Positions 6,072-6,128 of a DNA stretch of 6,128 bases are shown here, in pieces. The notes beneath the pieces were generated by a model, which saw nothing but the letters and a program-made list of their open reading frames with translations, ran no database searches and was not told where the DNA came from. The position numbers and the translations under genes were made by a program. The stretch covers positions 1 to 6,128 of the forward strand of contig CANFNN010000185.1 of NCBI GenBank assembly GCA_947448095.1, in the 5' to 3' direction. This stretch comes from Bacteriovoracaceae bacterium. GTDB taxonomy: Bacteria > Bdellovibrionota > Bacteriovoracia > Bacteriovoracales > Bacteriovoracaceae. Each line of letters begins with the position of its first letter. Position 1 is the stretch's first letter.

Positions 6072-6128
6072 ATGTTCAGGTTTTTACTGGTTATTCTTTT
6101 GTGTATAAGTGCTTGTGACTATAGTTCC
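6072..6128 (+). CDS. Lipoprotein, N-terminal fragment (gene continues past right edge)
   Basis: Only 19 residues are visible, starting MFRFLLVILLCISACDYSS. A basic residue, a hydrophobic core and the lipobox ISAC mark a type II signal peptide with the lipidated Cys at position 15. Asp follows the Cys; in enterobacteria that favours retention at the inner membrane, though the rule does not hold in all phyla. The ribosome site (AGAGGG) lies within the last codons of the upstream regulator, 3 bp before this gene, which points to an operon. Function is unknown. Confidence 0.7.
   Translation, partial: MFRFLLVILLCISACDYSS

Overview
The window looks like chromosomal DNA of a moderately AT-rich Gram-negative bacterium. 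Two truncated edge genes carry export signals (a Sec signal peptide and a lipobox), and the sensor kinase has a large segment between two membrane helices. Ribosome binding sites are clear (GGAGG, AAGGAG, AGGAG). The gene style would suit the Bdellovibrionota/Bacteriovoracia group, but that is an impression only; no marker gene fixes the taxonomy. There is no sign of mobile elements, rRNA, tRNA or CRISPR.

Layout. At the left edge is the 5' part of a minus-strand gene for a small exported protein (1-240). A divergent intergenic region of about 200 bp follows, then a plus-strand single-domain BON protein (445-705). From 5094 down to 693 runs a five-gene minus-strand array: an OmpR-type response regulator, a membrane histidine kinase (11 bp overlap), a small protein that reads as a divergent histidine phosphotransfer (Hpt) domain (52 bp gap), a nucleotidyltransferase-fold protein with a C-terminal BON domain (87 bp gap), and a calcineurin-like metallophosphoesterase (4 bp ATGA overlap). 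The last gene runs 13 bp into the 3' end of the plus-strand BON gene. To the right of the array, a 299 bp divergent intergenic region separates the regulator from a second, plus-strand OmpR-type regulator (5394-6068). Its receiver domain has lost the metal-binding acidic pair and its recognition helix is altered. Three bases after it a lipoprotein gene begins and leaves the window.

How it may work together. The kinase/regulator pair is an ordinary envelope-sensing two-component system. The Hpt-like protein and the degenerate paralogous regulator suggest that extra phosphotransfer or phosphorylation-independent steps have been added. Downstream on the same strand, the nucleotidyltransferase-BON protein and the phosphoesterase are translationally coupled and face a free-standing BON protein. 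The combination of a BON-tagged nucleotidyltransferase, a phosphoesterase and a BON partner is the most unusual content here. Its function cannot be read from the sequence; a reversible nucleotidyl-modification module is one hypothesis.
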